This document shows, in pieces, positions 43,501 through 58,500 of a DNA stretch of 64,000 nucleotides. Position 1 is the stretch's first letter; every line of letters starts with the position of its first letter. Position numbers and translations under genes: made by a program. The stretch is from Cheilinus undulatus (lineage: Eukaryota; Chordata; Actinopteri; Labriformes; Labridae): assembly GCF_018320785.1 (NCBI RefSeq), contig NC_054872.1:25378769-25442768 (forward strand). The letters run 5' to 3'. The notes beneath the pieces are model-generated. The model was not told the DNA's origin, ran no database searches, and saw only the letters and a program-made list of their open reading frames with translations.

Positions 43501-46500
43501 ATCAGCATCTCAGCAGCACCTTCGTTGTCATGGATTCTAAAGAGAGGAGGGTGGGATTAATTCTTCTGTTCAAGCCTCAGTTTCAACATGCATTGATCCA
43601 AACAGGAGACAGCTCAGGATCTTACACAGCACAGTGGAGGGGGCTAAAAGAATTGCCTTGAGCCTTGTGAAAAACCTCTTGTTCCAGCAAAACCTCCACA
43701 CACGTATCGTGACCTGCAAGAAGAAAAGAGTAAACCACATCAGCCTCAATCTTCTGGCACAAACAATCACGGCTCTTTCAAAAGAACATTTTATCAGCAT
43801 GTGTCAAACCTTAGCCTTTAGGTGCACAAGGACACTGCAATGTAGAAATGCATAAAGAACAAGCACACAAAAAAAAGAAAGCAAATCTGTTAATGCCTAT
43901 CTTAAATCTTTTCTTGCCTGTAATTGAAAGCAGACACTTCTTAAAGAAAGAATACATTTCCATTTATCTTATTGTTATTTTAGATTTCTTCATTCTCTCA
44001 TCTCTGTACCATTGTAGCAGGCCCAGTGCAGTGGAGTGTAGCCTTGGTTGTCTGTTAAGACAGGGAGTGTTTCCACTGATTGGGCAGCATGCAGCAGGCC
44101 TCCCAGTACCCCAATGTGTCCACATGCTGATGCCAGGTGAATCGGTGTGCGCCCTTTACAGTCTCGCACCAGGAAGTTGGCGCTGTGCTGAAGCAAGGCC
44201 TCCACACATTCCTCGTGGCCGGTCACCGCCTGCAGTCACAAACAGAGGACGTTAGTGTTTTTCCACTGCCAAGTGATCTTATCCTAAATAGTCATGAATA
44301 TCAAATGAACGGATAGGATGCTAATCGGTTTGCGGGTTCAAAGACAAACGGGTAAAGGGGCCAAATCAAGCATCAGCTTATTCTTTAATTAGAATTTGCC
44401 CAGCAATAAAACAAAAACCTTGATAAAAATGTCTAAATAGAAAGCTAATAAAGACAAAAGGAAAAAAAACTACTCCACAACAAATATTTGTAAATAAGAA
44501 GGAAAAATAAGACATCCTTACCCCTCTATGCAGGGCTGTCCGACCCCACTTATCTTTGGCTTCTACATTTGCTCCCTTATTTAAAAGAGAATACACACAA
44601 TCTGTGTGTCCACTCAGGACTGACAGCATCAATGGGGTTCTGAGAGAAAACAGACAATAAAATCATAGCAATTACTTCCAATCTAAAGTGGGAATAGAAA
44701 AAAAGGAGGTAGAAATTTTCCTTACTGTCCATTGCCATCTTGAATGTCGACTGCACTTTGAAGATCAGCATTTCCAATTAGCAAACGCAAACATTCTGAG
44801 TGACCGTTAGTAGCTGCAGGGGGAGAATGTAAAAACTTTATGAATAATAGTAACAACTTTATAAAGGAAGGAGAATTATTCCTGTAGGCACAAACAATTA
44901 GATTGATGAATGAATGAAATTCAAAATACTACACACACATCCACTGGTGGGTGCTGGATTCAAAACGAACAAGCATAAAGAAGCAGAAAAGGTCTGCTCA
45001 CCAGGGAGCTCCCGTTTGAGGATTTATTTAGCAACAAGTGACATTTTGAGCCTGCATGCTCTTACACATGTGGTACACACTACAAGATAATAAAACCAAT
45101 TTTGGGCAAAATTCCTCCCCATCAACCAGATCAGTAAAGGCCTGATTTCATTAGATGGCTCTGAAGATTATCTTTCTAGATTTTCCTGTGGTGTGTAAAG
45201 AATTATCTTTCCCTCTCTGCAGCCTTTTGCACTAGCTGTGCACAAGCTCTGTCTATAAAGTTCACCTTATACCTTACGTGGAAACTAGTTAAGTTATAAC
45301 CTAAGTTGTGTCATTTTTTGGTTGTACAACAAAGACTTTAAGTCCCTCTTAACTAGTAGAGCTTGGCATCCAAACTAACCAAAATATTGTTGCAGATCGA
45401 CATTTTCACTTAATCAATCAGTGAAAAGTATTCTTATAATCCAGTGTTTGTTATAGTGCTGCCCTTTGTGTCTAGTTATCTCATAACAGGCTAACAGCTA
45501 AAAATAACTTATCCTGCCTACCATTAATCCTCAAACAGCACCCGAAGTGTATGAAAAATATAAGGCATTTTGTGTAGGTTATTACCAAAGCCTACAGCCT
45601 AAATCTCAAGCGACTTAAGCCTGCTATCCACTGTGCGATTTTGGGCTGTCCTAGACGAAAGATGACCAATCGTGGCAATGTCTTTGGTTGTGGCTCTTGT
45701 GACCAAAAATAGCCTGGGATAAAATTCTGACAAAGTGTTGATCTCAGATATTTTTCCAAACAATTACAACAGCTTTGCTGTTGCTTCCCTTCATTATATT
45801 TACTGTGGCACTGGTTGTTGGTGAAAGAATCTGTTAGTGTGTGGCGTGCTATGTTGCTCATCCCGTTGCACACAAACTACAAGAACAAACCAGGTAAATC
45901 TGCCCTTAATTGTTGTCATGTGTGAGGTCTCTAACATTTTAAAACCAAATTGATTTTAGATTTTATAGTATGGGCCAGCCTTTAGACATCTTAAGATGAC
46001 AACTTGCATATTTATTTGCAAGTTTGACAAAGAGTATGCTAGCTTAAAACATCACTTGTTGCTCTAGAAAAACTTAAACAGAAGCTTCCTGGGTGCAGAC
46101 CATTCTTGCTTCTTATGGGAAAGCAACCACCTAACATCACAAACTTGTTGGGAGGAGAATTCTGTTGCTTATCCGCCTACATGACCCTTTCTTCTAATCA
46201 GTAATTTCTTAAAGTCCCACGGGCTGCACTGAATTTGTTCAAACAGCATTTTCCTTTGATCGTGGAACTCTTAAGACTGAAGTTGTTCCCTTGAAGGAAC
46301 AACTAGTTGTTCCCTTCACTTGAAGGGTTTAGGATTTTGATTTCTAGGAGCTTTGTGCCCATCACTTAAGTGTTTAAATTGATTTTTATTGTTTTATAAT
46401 GGATCAAACATGTTTGTTTTTTTCCCCCTGTTTCAATGTGTCTATAATCACAGCAGCATTGGAAACAAGGGAAACCTTGATTTCCGTTCAAGAACATGAA

Positions 46501-49500
46501 GGTCTGAAATGAAGTTTAGATTAAAAACTTGTCTGACATAGTCAGTCTTGTTCATACCTGCAGCATGGATGGGGGTTCTTTTCAGGGTGAAGTCTTTGAC
46601 CAGGATGGAGGCTCCCTGGTTTATTAGGACGTCCACACACTCAACATGGCCCTTAAAGGCAGCAAGGTCTAGAGGTGTACGCCCTTGGGAATTTCTTACA
46701 TCCAGATCCAACAGGGATTGAACCAGAACCTCCATAGCCTGGTGGTGACCGTGGTATGCCTGAGAGATAAAATTACCATGAGACATTTACATACTAGGTC
46801 TGAGGATAATGCTGCAATTAGGGAAAGGACAGGAAAAAAACTTGACTCACAGCAAGGTGCAAGGGGCTGACAGGGGCTCTGACATCAGAGTCATTCAGGA
46901 TGTCTGTCCCTGAGGTTTCCATCAACTAAAAAACAGGAGCACAGGTTAAAACCTTCTTTATACATATAAAAATTACTAAGCTTTATAACTCTTTGAAACA
47001 ATTAAACAGTACATGGTATTATGGCACATTCGGAGGCCAGAGATATACTACTAGCGTCTAGCTGCTAATTTGAACGGTCTTTAAAATATAGTTAACTGTA
47101 TGCAAAGTGTGTTACTGGAAGACACCTTTAGAGGGCACACCCGAGGGCTGAGGCAGCACACAACTACCTGATGAACTACAAACCTGAAGAGACTAATTTA
47201 TGGCTACTATCCAGAGTTCAAATCTAATTAATACAATGTTGTTAAAAAGTAATGAAAACAGATCAGTCTGTCAAACTGGTCACTTCTCTCATTTGATTCA
47301 ACAGCTACATATCAAATACCAGCATTAAATTAACAGGAGACAACACATAAAAATAAGTGATATCTGTTCATTCCACATCATTTGACCTTTTTAAAAACAC
47401 GCTGATGCAGTCTCACACCGGGAAGGGATGCACTGGTGCATGCCTCGACAGAATAATGGATTAGGTTTCATTACTTCTAGGTCAGGCCCTATGTGTATAC
47501 TCAAGTCACAGAGTTTCCTTCACCACATCTCTGTTGCCTTGGGAAGAACTTTTTAAATTAAGCCCAAATCAAAAATCATTCATCTCTCAGATGTACCTCT
47601 CCCTCATTGTCATTTAACAATCAATCTGTTATTAAAGCAAAAAACTGCCTGGGAGAAAGAAGAGAACATTACTGTTTTAGCATCTGGCGGGGTGAAGCAA
47701 TTAATATGGTCAATTGCATTACTTCATGTACACGGTTAAGCTTCATTCGGTTAAGTTATTCATTCATTCATTATTCATCTATTATTTAGATCCCATGAAT
47801 AGCAGAATTAGCACATTAGCAGAATTATATCCAAGTTAAACAGCAACTATGACGGATGTAGCCCCGACAATCTAGGCCACATGTTTTACTTCTATCACAA
47901 ATTGCAGAAATTCTGGGGGTTCATTTTGAAGACCTTATCTGACATATTGGAAATTAAGCAACAACCATGTTCTTTAACTGCTTTTTTAAGGTGTCAGAAA
48001 ATGTTGTAAACATGTGCAGAACAAGCCAATGTGACTGCATTCTCTACCCTCTTAGCAAGTAGGATGATTTTCTATTGTGGAAGTCATCCGGTCCGCCATC
48101 AGCTTCTACCTGGTTAAGCGAATTAATGTTTTCTCTCAGATGTTTGGTTGAAAAATTTACTATTAGAGGGCTTTCTTTCATCTCTTATTTAGCAGCCTTA
48201 ACAGGCTTCCAACTGATTACACACATTTCATTCCAATTCCTCATCAGTGAAGCATTGGAGTATTAGATTTAATTATTCATCTAGGATGGTTTTTGATTTT
48301 CAGTTCTATGACACAAATAAAGGGCCAGATCATTTCATCAAATGCTTTTTTCTGACCCAGATTATAAATTGATGTGTGTGTTTAAGTGTATGTACGTGGG
48401 TCATGGGTGGTTTACGAGGCATGGCTATATTAAAGGTTGTGTATTCATGCACGACTACTGTAAGGTTACAATAAGTAGGGGTGGGTAAAAATATCGATTA
48501 ATCGATGCATCGCAATGGTGCCCCTTCATATATTTTTCTATGTGATCTTTTCAACATTGTTGTTAAAACTACATTTGTGCTGATTTTTGATTCAGAACAT
48601 GCAAAAGTACAATTCCAACTCACCACATCCAGTGGTGTTTCACTTGCAATCTGTCAGAAACAGAGGGAGTCAGAAATGTATTAAACAAAAAGAGAATTTT
48701 GCAAAGAGCTATAAACTGCAAAGATAACTTCTCACCAGCTCCAGACAGAGGCGATGTCCGTATGCAGAGGCATAGTGCACAGCATTGTAGCCCTGATTGT
48801 CCCGGATCCCTGGATTTGCATCATTACGCAGTAAATATTCCAGGCACCTGCAGACAAAACAAAAAAGGCTCTGGTTAAGGAAACATCACCATCTTTAAAG
48901 GCTTGATTGTTTACTGAACATAAATAATCCTTTCTACCACACAGCACCCATCTCCTTTAAATAAATATATTTTTCAAACTATTACTGACTTTCCGTCTGT
49001 GTCTGAGGCAGCAGCGTAATGAAGAGGAGTGCAGCCCCGCTCGTCTAGATCATTGACACTGGCCCCAGAGCCTACCAGAGCAAATAGGCACTGGTAGTTA
49101 CAGTTGGCAGCTGCATAGTGCAGAGGGGTCCTGGAAAAGCAAAAACAGCTCAGCTCCTTGTTCAAACTTTACAAAAACTCAAACTCTTGATTCAAATCTA
49201 TACAGAAATGCTACAAACCTGCCAAAGCTGTCCTTTCTGTTAAAGTCTGCCCCCGTGTTGAGGAGGAGATTGAGACATTCCAGATTTCTGAGGAATTACG
49301 AAGATTTGTAAGTGGATGACAGACATATTGATTTAGTTAAAAAGATTTGCTGTCCTAACTCACCCTCCAGCAGCTGCAGCATGTAAACAAGTCCTTCCAA
49401 AGTCATCAGGAGTATCAATATCAAATCCTGCATCAGAGTAAAGGATTATGCAATTAAGTCTGTAGTCAGTGAAGGATTTTGACTTATGAATTAGCAAATA

Positions 49501-52500
49501 TCTGAACCATTCTATTATTAGATTAAAGCCATTTGGTACAAAGAGATACCATTCATGAACAAAGAGTGGCTCACCTGAAGACAAAAGTTTCCGGCAGCAG
49601 TCAGAGAATCCACTGAGAGCAGCCAAATGTAGTGGAAACATACCATGAACCCCTCGTCTGAAAAAAAAAAGCACAATAATGTATTTCTCTGCATCACACA
49701 TTTTGGTGCTAATTTAGGGTGAGGACATTGCAGATTTATCTGTGCAGGAAACTGCAATATGACAGTTTTAAATAACAAATTATAACAGATTAAACTGTTG
49801 CTGAAAAAGTGCTGGCTCGCTCACTTGGCTGTGTCAGCTCTGTTGGTGATGAGGGTGTTGATGAGCAGCTCGTGTCCATATCGAGCTGCAATGTGCAGTG
49901 GTGTGTTTCCATTCTTATCTTCACAGTCTATCTCAGCACCTTAAGGGGGAACAAAAACAAAGTAAGCACTTAGTGGCTGCTACACTGACAAGCAGTTTTG
50001 GTTTTGCTGCCCAGCATGACAAAGCTGAATTTTAAGACAAACTAACCATTCTCGATGATTGCTTGAGATCTAGAAAACCTCCCGTGGATAGCTGTCATGT
50101 GGAGGGGAGTCTTTCCATCTTTACTCTGGAGTAAAACAAAAACACAGTGGTATCACAGAAAGAGTTATATTGATTACACTCATGAAAAACTGCAAAAATT
50201 AGTGAATTCAAATCAAAAAATGTAGGGAAAAGGTACAGAAATGTTTGATACAATTACAATTCACAACATAAACATTTGAATTTGAGCAGGAGTGATAACT
50301 GCAACTCTGAACCACAAAATTAATCTTTTTATTTCTTTAACTTTATCTTAAAGATCGGTTACTTAGCAGCAGTTTTCCCAGCTCCTCATGATCAACTTGT
50401 CCGGGGAACACTCACCTTGATGTTGACATCAGCCCCATTGCAAACCAGCAGCTCCAGACATAATGCCCCGTGGCGGGAGGCGGCGGTAAAGTGGAGAGGT
50501 GCGAAGCCCTTCTCGTTCACCTGGTTGACGTTGGCTCCACATTCAATGAGTTCATTCACAACCACATCCTGCCCGTTGTAACAGGCCACATGTAGAGGTG
50601 TGTTTCCGTATGCATTGGGCTCGTTTATCTGGACGGCAAAAAGAAACGTCACCTTTGTTATCAAAACAAAAGTAATTTATACATGATGACAGTGTAGTTA
50701 ATACATTTCTGATCTCTCTTCATCTACCACAGTTTGCCAACAAAAGAACGCAGGTGCAACTTACATCCACCCCTAAGTCCAGGAGGTATTTAACAACACT
50801 GATCATCCCACTGGAGGCTGCTGCATGTAAGGGGGTGTAAGATTTCTTATCTTTACAGGCCACCTCAGCTCCGTGAGACGCCAGCAGCTTAACTACTTCT
50901 ATGTGCCCTGGAAATAAAAAAGAGCAAAATCAAAATGTCAACAATTATACTTAGAAAAATCAGAAACAACAATATAATGTAGATATCGCTGAGCTTGATT
51001 AATTACCCATGTAGGCGGCCCAGTGGATTGCACGGCGATCCCTCTTGTCAAAGGCATTGATGTTTGCTCCTCTGGAGAGCAAGAGCCTCACCATCTAAAA
51101 GCACCAACAGAAAAAGAGCAATCAGGAAATATTTAAAGGAAAACATTAGAACAGAATCTAACTTGTTTTGCTGCCTTTATCTCAGCATGGCAAGTATAAC
51201 TAAATCTATTTCACTCTGTGATACCAGCCATTTAAGTCACAAATACAGTACCTATAAAAAGTGTTCACCTCCCTGATGTTTTACCCTTTTATTGGCTTTA
51301 TAAATCAATCATGGTCAATATAATTTGGCTTTTAAGACAAAAAACCTCTTTAATGTCAAAGTGACTTCTTGTGTAAAAAAACAGGCTTTTTAACAGGTGT
51401 CCATACTGGACTTCCGGTGTTCCTACAGCCAGCCTCAAGTGGACACTCGTTGTATTGCAATTTTTTTCACTTCCGCATTGGCTTCATTTTATTGGACCAG
51501 AGGTTGCTGCTTGGTACTGCCCCGTGTTGAGCTATGTGATGTTTGCCAGTGTTTCATGCAGGTGCTTTGACATGCGTTGTATTGTTTAGGAGGGGGCGGG
51601 GTGAGTATTTGTGAAGTGAGGCACAAGTTGAGCACTGCTTTAGTGATCCCCGGAACATATTTTCCAGATATACATTCCTCTTTCTAAAAAACTCAGCATT
51701 TCAGTCAAATTCATTCAATTTCCGCAATTTCTGCGTTAAATAGTAGATTCTGTTTTTATTGGCCAATTCCGTTTAACAAGGTCCAAGAAGCAGCTGTAAA
51801 CTAGCAGCAAAAACTTGACAGTATGGCAGCCAAAGCTAAGCTAAATCAATGATAAACACACTACTTTTGCCAAGCTCTTCATAATAAAAGTCTGCAGCTG
51901 TTAGTTTTATAAAACGCTTTTATTGTGAACGCCCTCTTTAGGAAATGTGCTAAAGTTATTTAAAAAACAAGTTATGACAAGTTTAACACAGAGAAGGTCT
52001 ACTGTTTATAGAGGAGGAGCTCCTCTATTATTGAGGGTTTTATCTTGATGTCCACATCAAACAGCCAATTATTATCAATATATCAAAGCTCAACTAAACA
52101 CTGTTATAATGGGCACTCATCTCAGTTACTTGTTTCAATGGAATGTAAGAGTACACAACAGGATATGAGTCTATAGACACCTGTATAATAATACGTGATT
52201 TGCTGAGGTAATGACAGTTGCAGTTATGACTCACACAGCTGTTTATAGCAGATAACAGCCAGAGCTATGTGGTAATGTTGACTCTTTCATCTCACACTTC
52301 TCAAACACACATGCAAAAATAGCCATTGTTTTGTTGTTCTCTATTTCAGAGGCACAAGTTACAATGCACATTGTGTTAACCCATATAAGTCAAACAGAAA
52401 TGCTTCCTTAGAGTGAGAGGGACAGATCCTGAGTGCATAAAACAAGCCAGAGAAGCACACTGGACATGAGCCTGCTGTGATAGTTTGCCAATAAAAACAA

Positions 52501-55500
52501 TCCAGTGGAGAATAACTCTTTCTGCCAATATGAGAATTATTAAAGAGGCTGTATTCAATGCACAAAAATTCAGAAGAGACTGTACAGCCATGTATTTGGC
52601 TGTAGTCAGCTCCTTTAACTTAAACTCTTCTTTTGTTTCTTTAACGCAGATTTTTCTCATGCACTGCCAGTTCTATCCATTAAGCAACCCCTATATCAGC
52701 TCCTGCAGCACAGAAGCACTTATTCAGGCGCTGCTCAGAGCTTAATCAAAAAACACTTTAGGTTTTACTTTACCTCTAAGTGACCGCTGAAGGCCGCATG
52801 GTGCAGCGCGGTCCGGCCTGCTCTATCTGAAACATTCACATTGCTGAGCAGTGGGACAAGGGCTTCTGCGCAACGGACTGCCTTATTTGCTGCGGCAATG
52901 TGAAGAGGAGTCTGCCAGTTCTTGTCTCGAGCGTTTACGTCTGCAGAGTGTTTCAGCAACACCTGAACAGCCTCCTGAAGGAAATCAACATCATCATCAT
53001 CATCATCACCACACATAGGTTGTATAGTCTTGCATAACAATGTGTAACAGCGTGTGTTAATCAGAATCAAAGGATGTTTCACATACCTCACTGCAGGAGG
53101 CCACAGCGCGGTGCAGAGGAGTGAGCCACTTGTTATCTTTGGCATTTACTCTGGCACCTACAAGTTAGAGGACGCCGGCTATCAGACTGTGTAAGGTCAT
53201 TTAGTGACATGAAGTCTTGTTCAACACTTCAACAACATGACAAGAGCTTTTCTGACAGATATCAGGTCCTGTTTTTTGATATCTCAATCCATATAAAGAA
53301 AAAGCAGACTGTGAAGGCTGCAAGTAAAGGTATTTTACTATATTGAATGCAGATGCACTCTTTGGCTACGTAAGCATATCATTGTTCTGGGAATCTCGTT
53401 TCAAAATACCATCATGCTTACAGTCAGGTTAACATCTGTGATCATTTAACCTGCCCTTCAAATCCAGCATTTCAGGACGTCTATGAACAGCATGGGAAAG
53501 AAAAGCAATTGTGTTTATGGATGAGATATTAATCTGTTGGCTGTCATATAAACCATAAAATCCTAAATGGATTTGGCAATGTTTATTAGATATCAACAAC
53601 ATTGCAACATGTGTCAAAACAGCTTCCATGCATCTTGCTTTAAGAAACTTACCTGAAAGAATCAGCAGCTCTATGATTTCTGCATCTCCCAGATAGGCAG
53701 CAGCATGTAATGGTGTTCGCTTCTCATTGTCCTGTAAGGAAGTAACAGAAAGACAACATTAGAACAAAAGAAAAAATAAACATTTACAAGTACATATCAA
53801 TCTTATGTTTTTTTTGGTTTATATGGGCTTGATAAGTCAGACTTTCAAAACAGTTTTTTTCTTAACTATTAGTAGTATTAGTAGTCCTTGAAAAGAAAAG
53901 TAAGCTTTAAGTTCTCAGCCATCACAGAAAAAATTTGGTAAAGCTCATAATAATACATTTTCTTGAAATTTTTTCCTGTGAAAAATAATAGCCTTATTTT
54001 GAAAGAAACGTCCCCCACCGGAGCAGTAATGGTAAGGAATGCAATAAAATAAGCAGATCCAGATCATGCGGTGGGAACTGTAAAAACGTTATGTGCTTCC
54101 AAGACACTGCCCTGAATGAGTTATGAGAGGCCTTTCAAGGACACCTATACATTTGAACTCTAAATTCAGTGTAGCTGTTAAGTTTTTAAAAAGCAATAAT
54201 AAGAGGAAACAGATGCAGAGACTTTGTCTGAGTTGGGATTACCTGTGCGTTCACATCCTCTTTTTTGAATATGAGCGAGCGTACTTCATCTGGATCAACA
54301 TTGAAAATGGCTTTCAGCAAAGCAGGCTGCAAAAAAGAGAGACTGGATTAATCAGATGAATTTTAAGGTTGTTTTTCCCAAACTCTCATATGTACAATAA
54401 ATGTTTCTACGAGGCAACTGAAGCCAAAAAACTTGCAAGTCAGAATTAAATGCCAAGAGCAGTTTTAAAAAACATTAGCGAGTTGGACCTTGGAGACTTT
54501 GCGTCTTGGAGAGACTTCAGGATCCTCATCATCGAGCACCACAATACACACGCGACTCATTTGCTCAGAGATTACACAATCATGTTTACCCTGCTAAAGG
54601 CACTCCATACAAATTTTTGTTTACTGTCCAATGAAGGAAAAGCACAAACTGAAACATTAGGCTACACCAGTGAGGAAGAAAAAGACAATCTAGCAGGCTG
54701 GACCAGACTTTAAAGTGGACATTTAACAAAATGATGACTCCACAAATCAGAGGATGATGGAAGCAGATTGTCCAGAGTGATTCTGACAAGTGCTGAGTAG
54801 GCACTTTTTAAATTCTTCTCTATGTTTACAGTCTGGAACCACATCCATCCCATGGAAAAGAGAGAATAATCAGTCCAACATGGTACTCTAATGAGCCGTC
54901 CATCACCACTTTTTCTCGCACATCGGCTTCTTGAGACTGTCTGCACCTTCAATGGAGACAAACACGAACAAAAGAAAAAGATGTCCACATGGAAAATCTG
55001 GTCACCATATCCAACAGGAAAACATCAGGCAAATTTGATTCAAGTGACACTCCATTTCTAAATTTTAACTGAAGAATGCAAGAAAAATGTCAAAGTTCTT
55101 CGTGAAGCCTGCCTCTTTTGGATTATGCAAGTCCTCTCCAGGCCTCTTAAAAAGTAGCTGATTGGCCCCACCCTTGTGAGGGGTGTGCACATGGAGACTG
55201 TCTTCTGTGAGCCTGTGCTGTTTAGAAAAATGTATAAGGTGTGTTGCCATTATGCACATTAATTCATGTTTGTGCCTCACAAGAAATCAAATATAAGCCA
55301 CAAGTTAGTGTTTAAGAGATAAGCAACTGAAGCCATAATATTGATTCAACACAATGTTTACCCATGTGCCTGCTGCAAATGTTGTTCACTGTGACACAGT
55401 TGCAGCTTTTGGCCAACTCTTGCAGAAAAAAAGGCATTACAACACTGGCTGTGCTTTTGAATAGTGAGTTGGACCTGAGGACACAATGTTCCAAGTCAGC

Positions 55501-58500
55501 AGATAAATGTAGTTGTCAACATCTGAAGAAAAAGTGTAAGACTTTTGACAATGCCTGTAAAACTCTATAACTGCAAATGCAATAATCTGTACTTTTGACC
55601 AATATAAACATGAAACAGATCCCTCATGTTCGCCAATTCATAATGAGATAATATAGTAGAACAACTGCATCATTTGTGTGGTCAAACAGGAGACAGAAGG
55701 CTACTGACATTCACTGACATCAGTGTGAGTAATTTGATTCACACATTGTAAAATGGTTGCTTTTAGGTCATTAACTAGAGTTACATCTACATGACTTAAT
55801 CAAATTGTTTTGGAAACAGTGTTCAAATCAATGGCTCCATCAGCACTGAGTAGTTAAGTGTGCAAATGAGCCTCCATGCCAGTTATATGCTGCTGCACTG
55901 CCCTATCTGATCCACCATAACACCCTTTCAGAGCCTTTGATCAGGCACTTTTCCACCGCCTGTGGGAGGAGGCTGGCATGGATGGGGGAGAACAGTAAAG
56001 GCAGGCGGGGGGATCCCATCCAGAGGCTGCAACTGGTTACCCATGAAAGGCCCAGATGGAACATTCCTCCTGGCTCTCACAAAAAACACTTAACTCTTTC
56101 CTGACTTTTGCCAAGTTTAAAACACAAAGAGAGTCATTAATGTGGGCTAGCATCCACAACAACCACCGTTAAATGTTTTTTCTTTTTTTTCAACACAGGT
56201 AAAAGCTGTGAAATCTAATTCCGCAGTGCTCAAATGTGTGTCAGGTGAGCTGTTTTTTAAGCACTTGCATTATGCGTTCACAATCATGACATTTGAACAA
56301 GCAATGTGCAACCCTGTAGCCAAAACAAAAGCTAAGATTAAGAAAGCACTTGGGCTCAGCAGGTTCAACAACAAGTGTTTAACATGGTAAAACCTGAATA
56401 ACATCCTTAATCTGCAGTAAATACTTCTTTTGTTGGTAAGCGAGATAGTGTTCATACCTAATATGTGAGAGAAAAATATACTGTGGATTGATTTTTTTAA
56501 TGTCCAATAATAACCATATTTTAATGGTTATTGGGCATTTCATTATCAATTCCATAAGATAGATTTCCAACTGAGTCTGAACAATGCAACATGATGCATT
56601 TGTTTATTAGCTAAGCCTTCATCCCTCACTTAAGCAACCAGCCCAGCCAACAAGCAAATTTGCTAAAGTACAGCCATAAACTCAGTTTAAAAAATCTTTA
56701 ATTCATATGACTTAGTTCAGGTCACATGCTTGACTAATAAGCCATATCATATGGAACATGATATGTCTGTATCTGGTAGCTCCTTAATCTTCCCCTATAT
56801 GTTCCACTGGCTCTCAACCATACTGCTATCCGCGATCACAACAAGGGACCAACAAGGCCTTGTGAAAGTTGAGCATAGAGACAAGCACTTTCACCTTTAG
56901 CTCACAGAATGAACTTGGACTGTATGTACTGTATGCAAAAAAACACGATAGCACAAACAAACAGAGAAAACAGTCAGAGTTTTAACACTTCTTTTTAAAA
57001 TACAAACTGTTAACAGTCTTTTATGAATAATGCAAAGTGTACATGGTCAAGATTATTTCTTTGAAGTCCACTGAAACAAACAGGGTAAAAAACAACAGCC
57101 ATGTACAAAATTTGATCCACATGATGCGCTTAAGCAGACGAATGGAAGTTATTAGAATAAGCAAAAGAAAGACTACAATTAAGAACCAAGAAGCGTACAC
57201 TGGCTTGTTAAAAACATAAGACAGCCCTCTCATTCAGTCCATGAATTTCTGCAGGGTGAAACAGTGGTTTGTGTTACTTTGGATTGATTCAGGGCTACAA
57301 ACAGACACTTGTCCTTCTTTCACGATTTAATTTCTCCATACCCTCTACAATTAAACAGAAGAACAAATCTGCATTCTGTTGTTTTCAATTCTCCAGCCCT
57401 GCATGACTAGTGTAGGAGATTTTCAATGCCTCTCTGGCTGCACTGACTGTGCACCTCCTCTCCTCATACAAGCCAGCCTAGTTAATACCATCACCATGGA
57501 GACAGCTCTCTGGCAACTGAACCAGCTCACATGAGCTCAGGTACATGATCATTCAAGCACACACACAATGAAAGGCACATGCTTATTCATAGGGTACAAG
57601 AGTAGCAGGCATGTTCAAAACACAGCCCTTATTTGATAACAGCATGCTATTTTCGTGATCTCAAGTGGGTGGCAAGTGTCTATTAAAGTTAGGGACACGT
57701 GTCTAATACCACACCTTTGCCAGCCTGCCACTCCATGCATTTATTATAAGTATTACAAGCACTTATATGTACCCTTTAGAATGGTGCTGCTTTTTAAATA
57801 TTGGTATACCACTACTTCCCCAAAAGCTAGCGACTTCCTAAACACCTGACGTTTTAATTATTAACAGTATTATTTGTAGCAAGGCTAAAATCATGATAGG
57901 CTTAAGATCTAAGACACAACTCATCAATAACACTTTCTATACATCACCATTGGGCGATCCACATAAAGGAAACCAAGAAAAACTGAACAATGAGCACAGC
58001 CTCTGCAGTTCAAATCAGCAACGACACATTGTGTTTTCATATCACTTTAAACTTTTGGTTTGATAAATCAGTGCATCACAACATATTATTTGTGTGTTTA
58101 TATGTCGTCCAGCGTTTTAGCTATAATGAAACCTCACCAGCTGAGTTGACGTAAGCTAACCTGAAGGTGTCATATATGTACTGTTGTCACTGTAACGACA
58201 CGAGCAACGATATGCTCATATGTTACGGTAATAATTTCACATTAATATGATTTCTTGTAAGCAGCAACTCAGCCCAGTTTATTTTGTTCAGCCACAACAA
58301 GCTATCAAGTCACTTCCCATCTGAGTACCTGGTAGCATTTCACATAGGCTCTGGCTAATTGCTGGAGATGCACACAGTATCATTAGCTGGCTATAATTAA
58401 ACAACCGCTGGGGACAATGTCTTAGGTGTATAATACGCCCTGTATAACACCAAAATATTACTCTAAATGTGACTCAACCGCCAGTACGGCTATTATTTTT

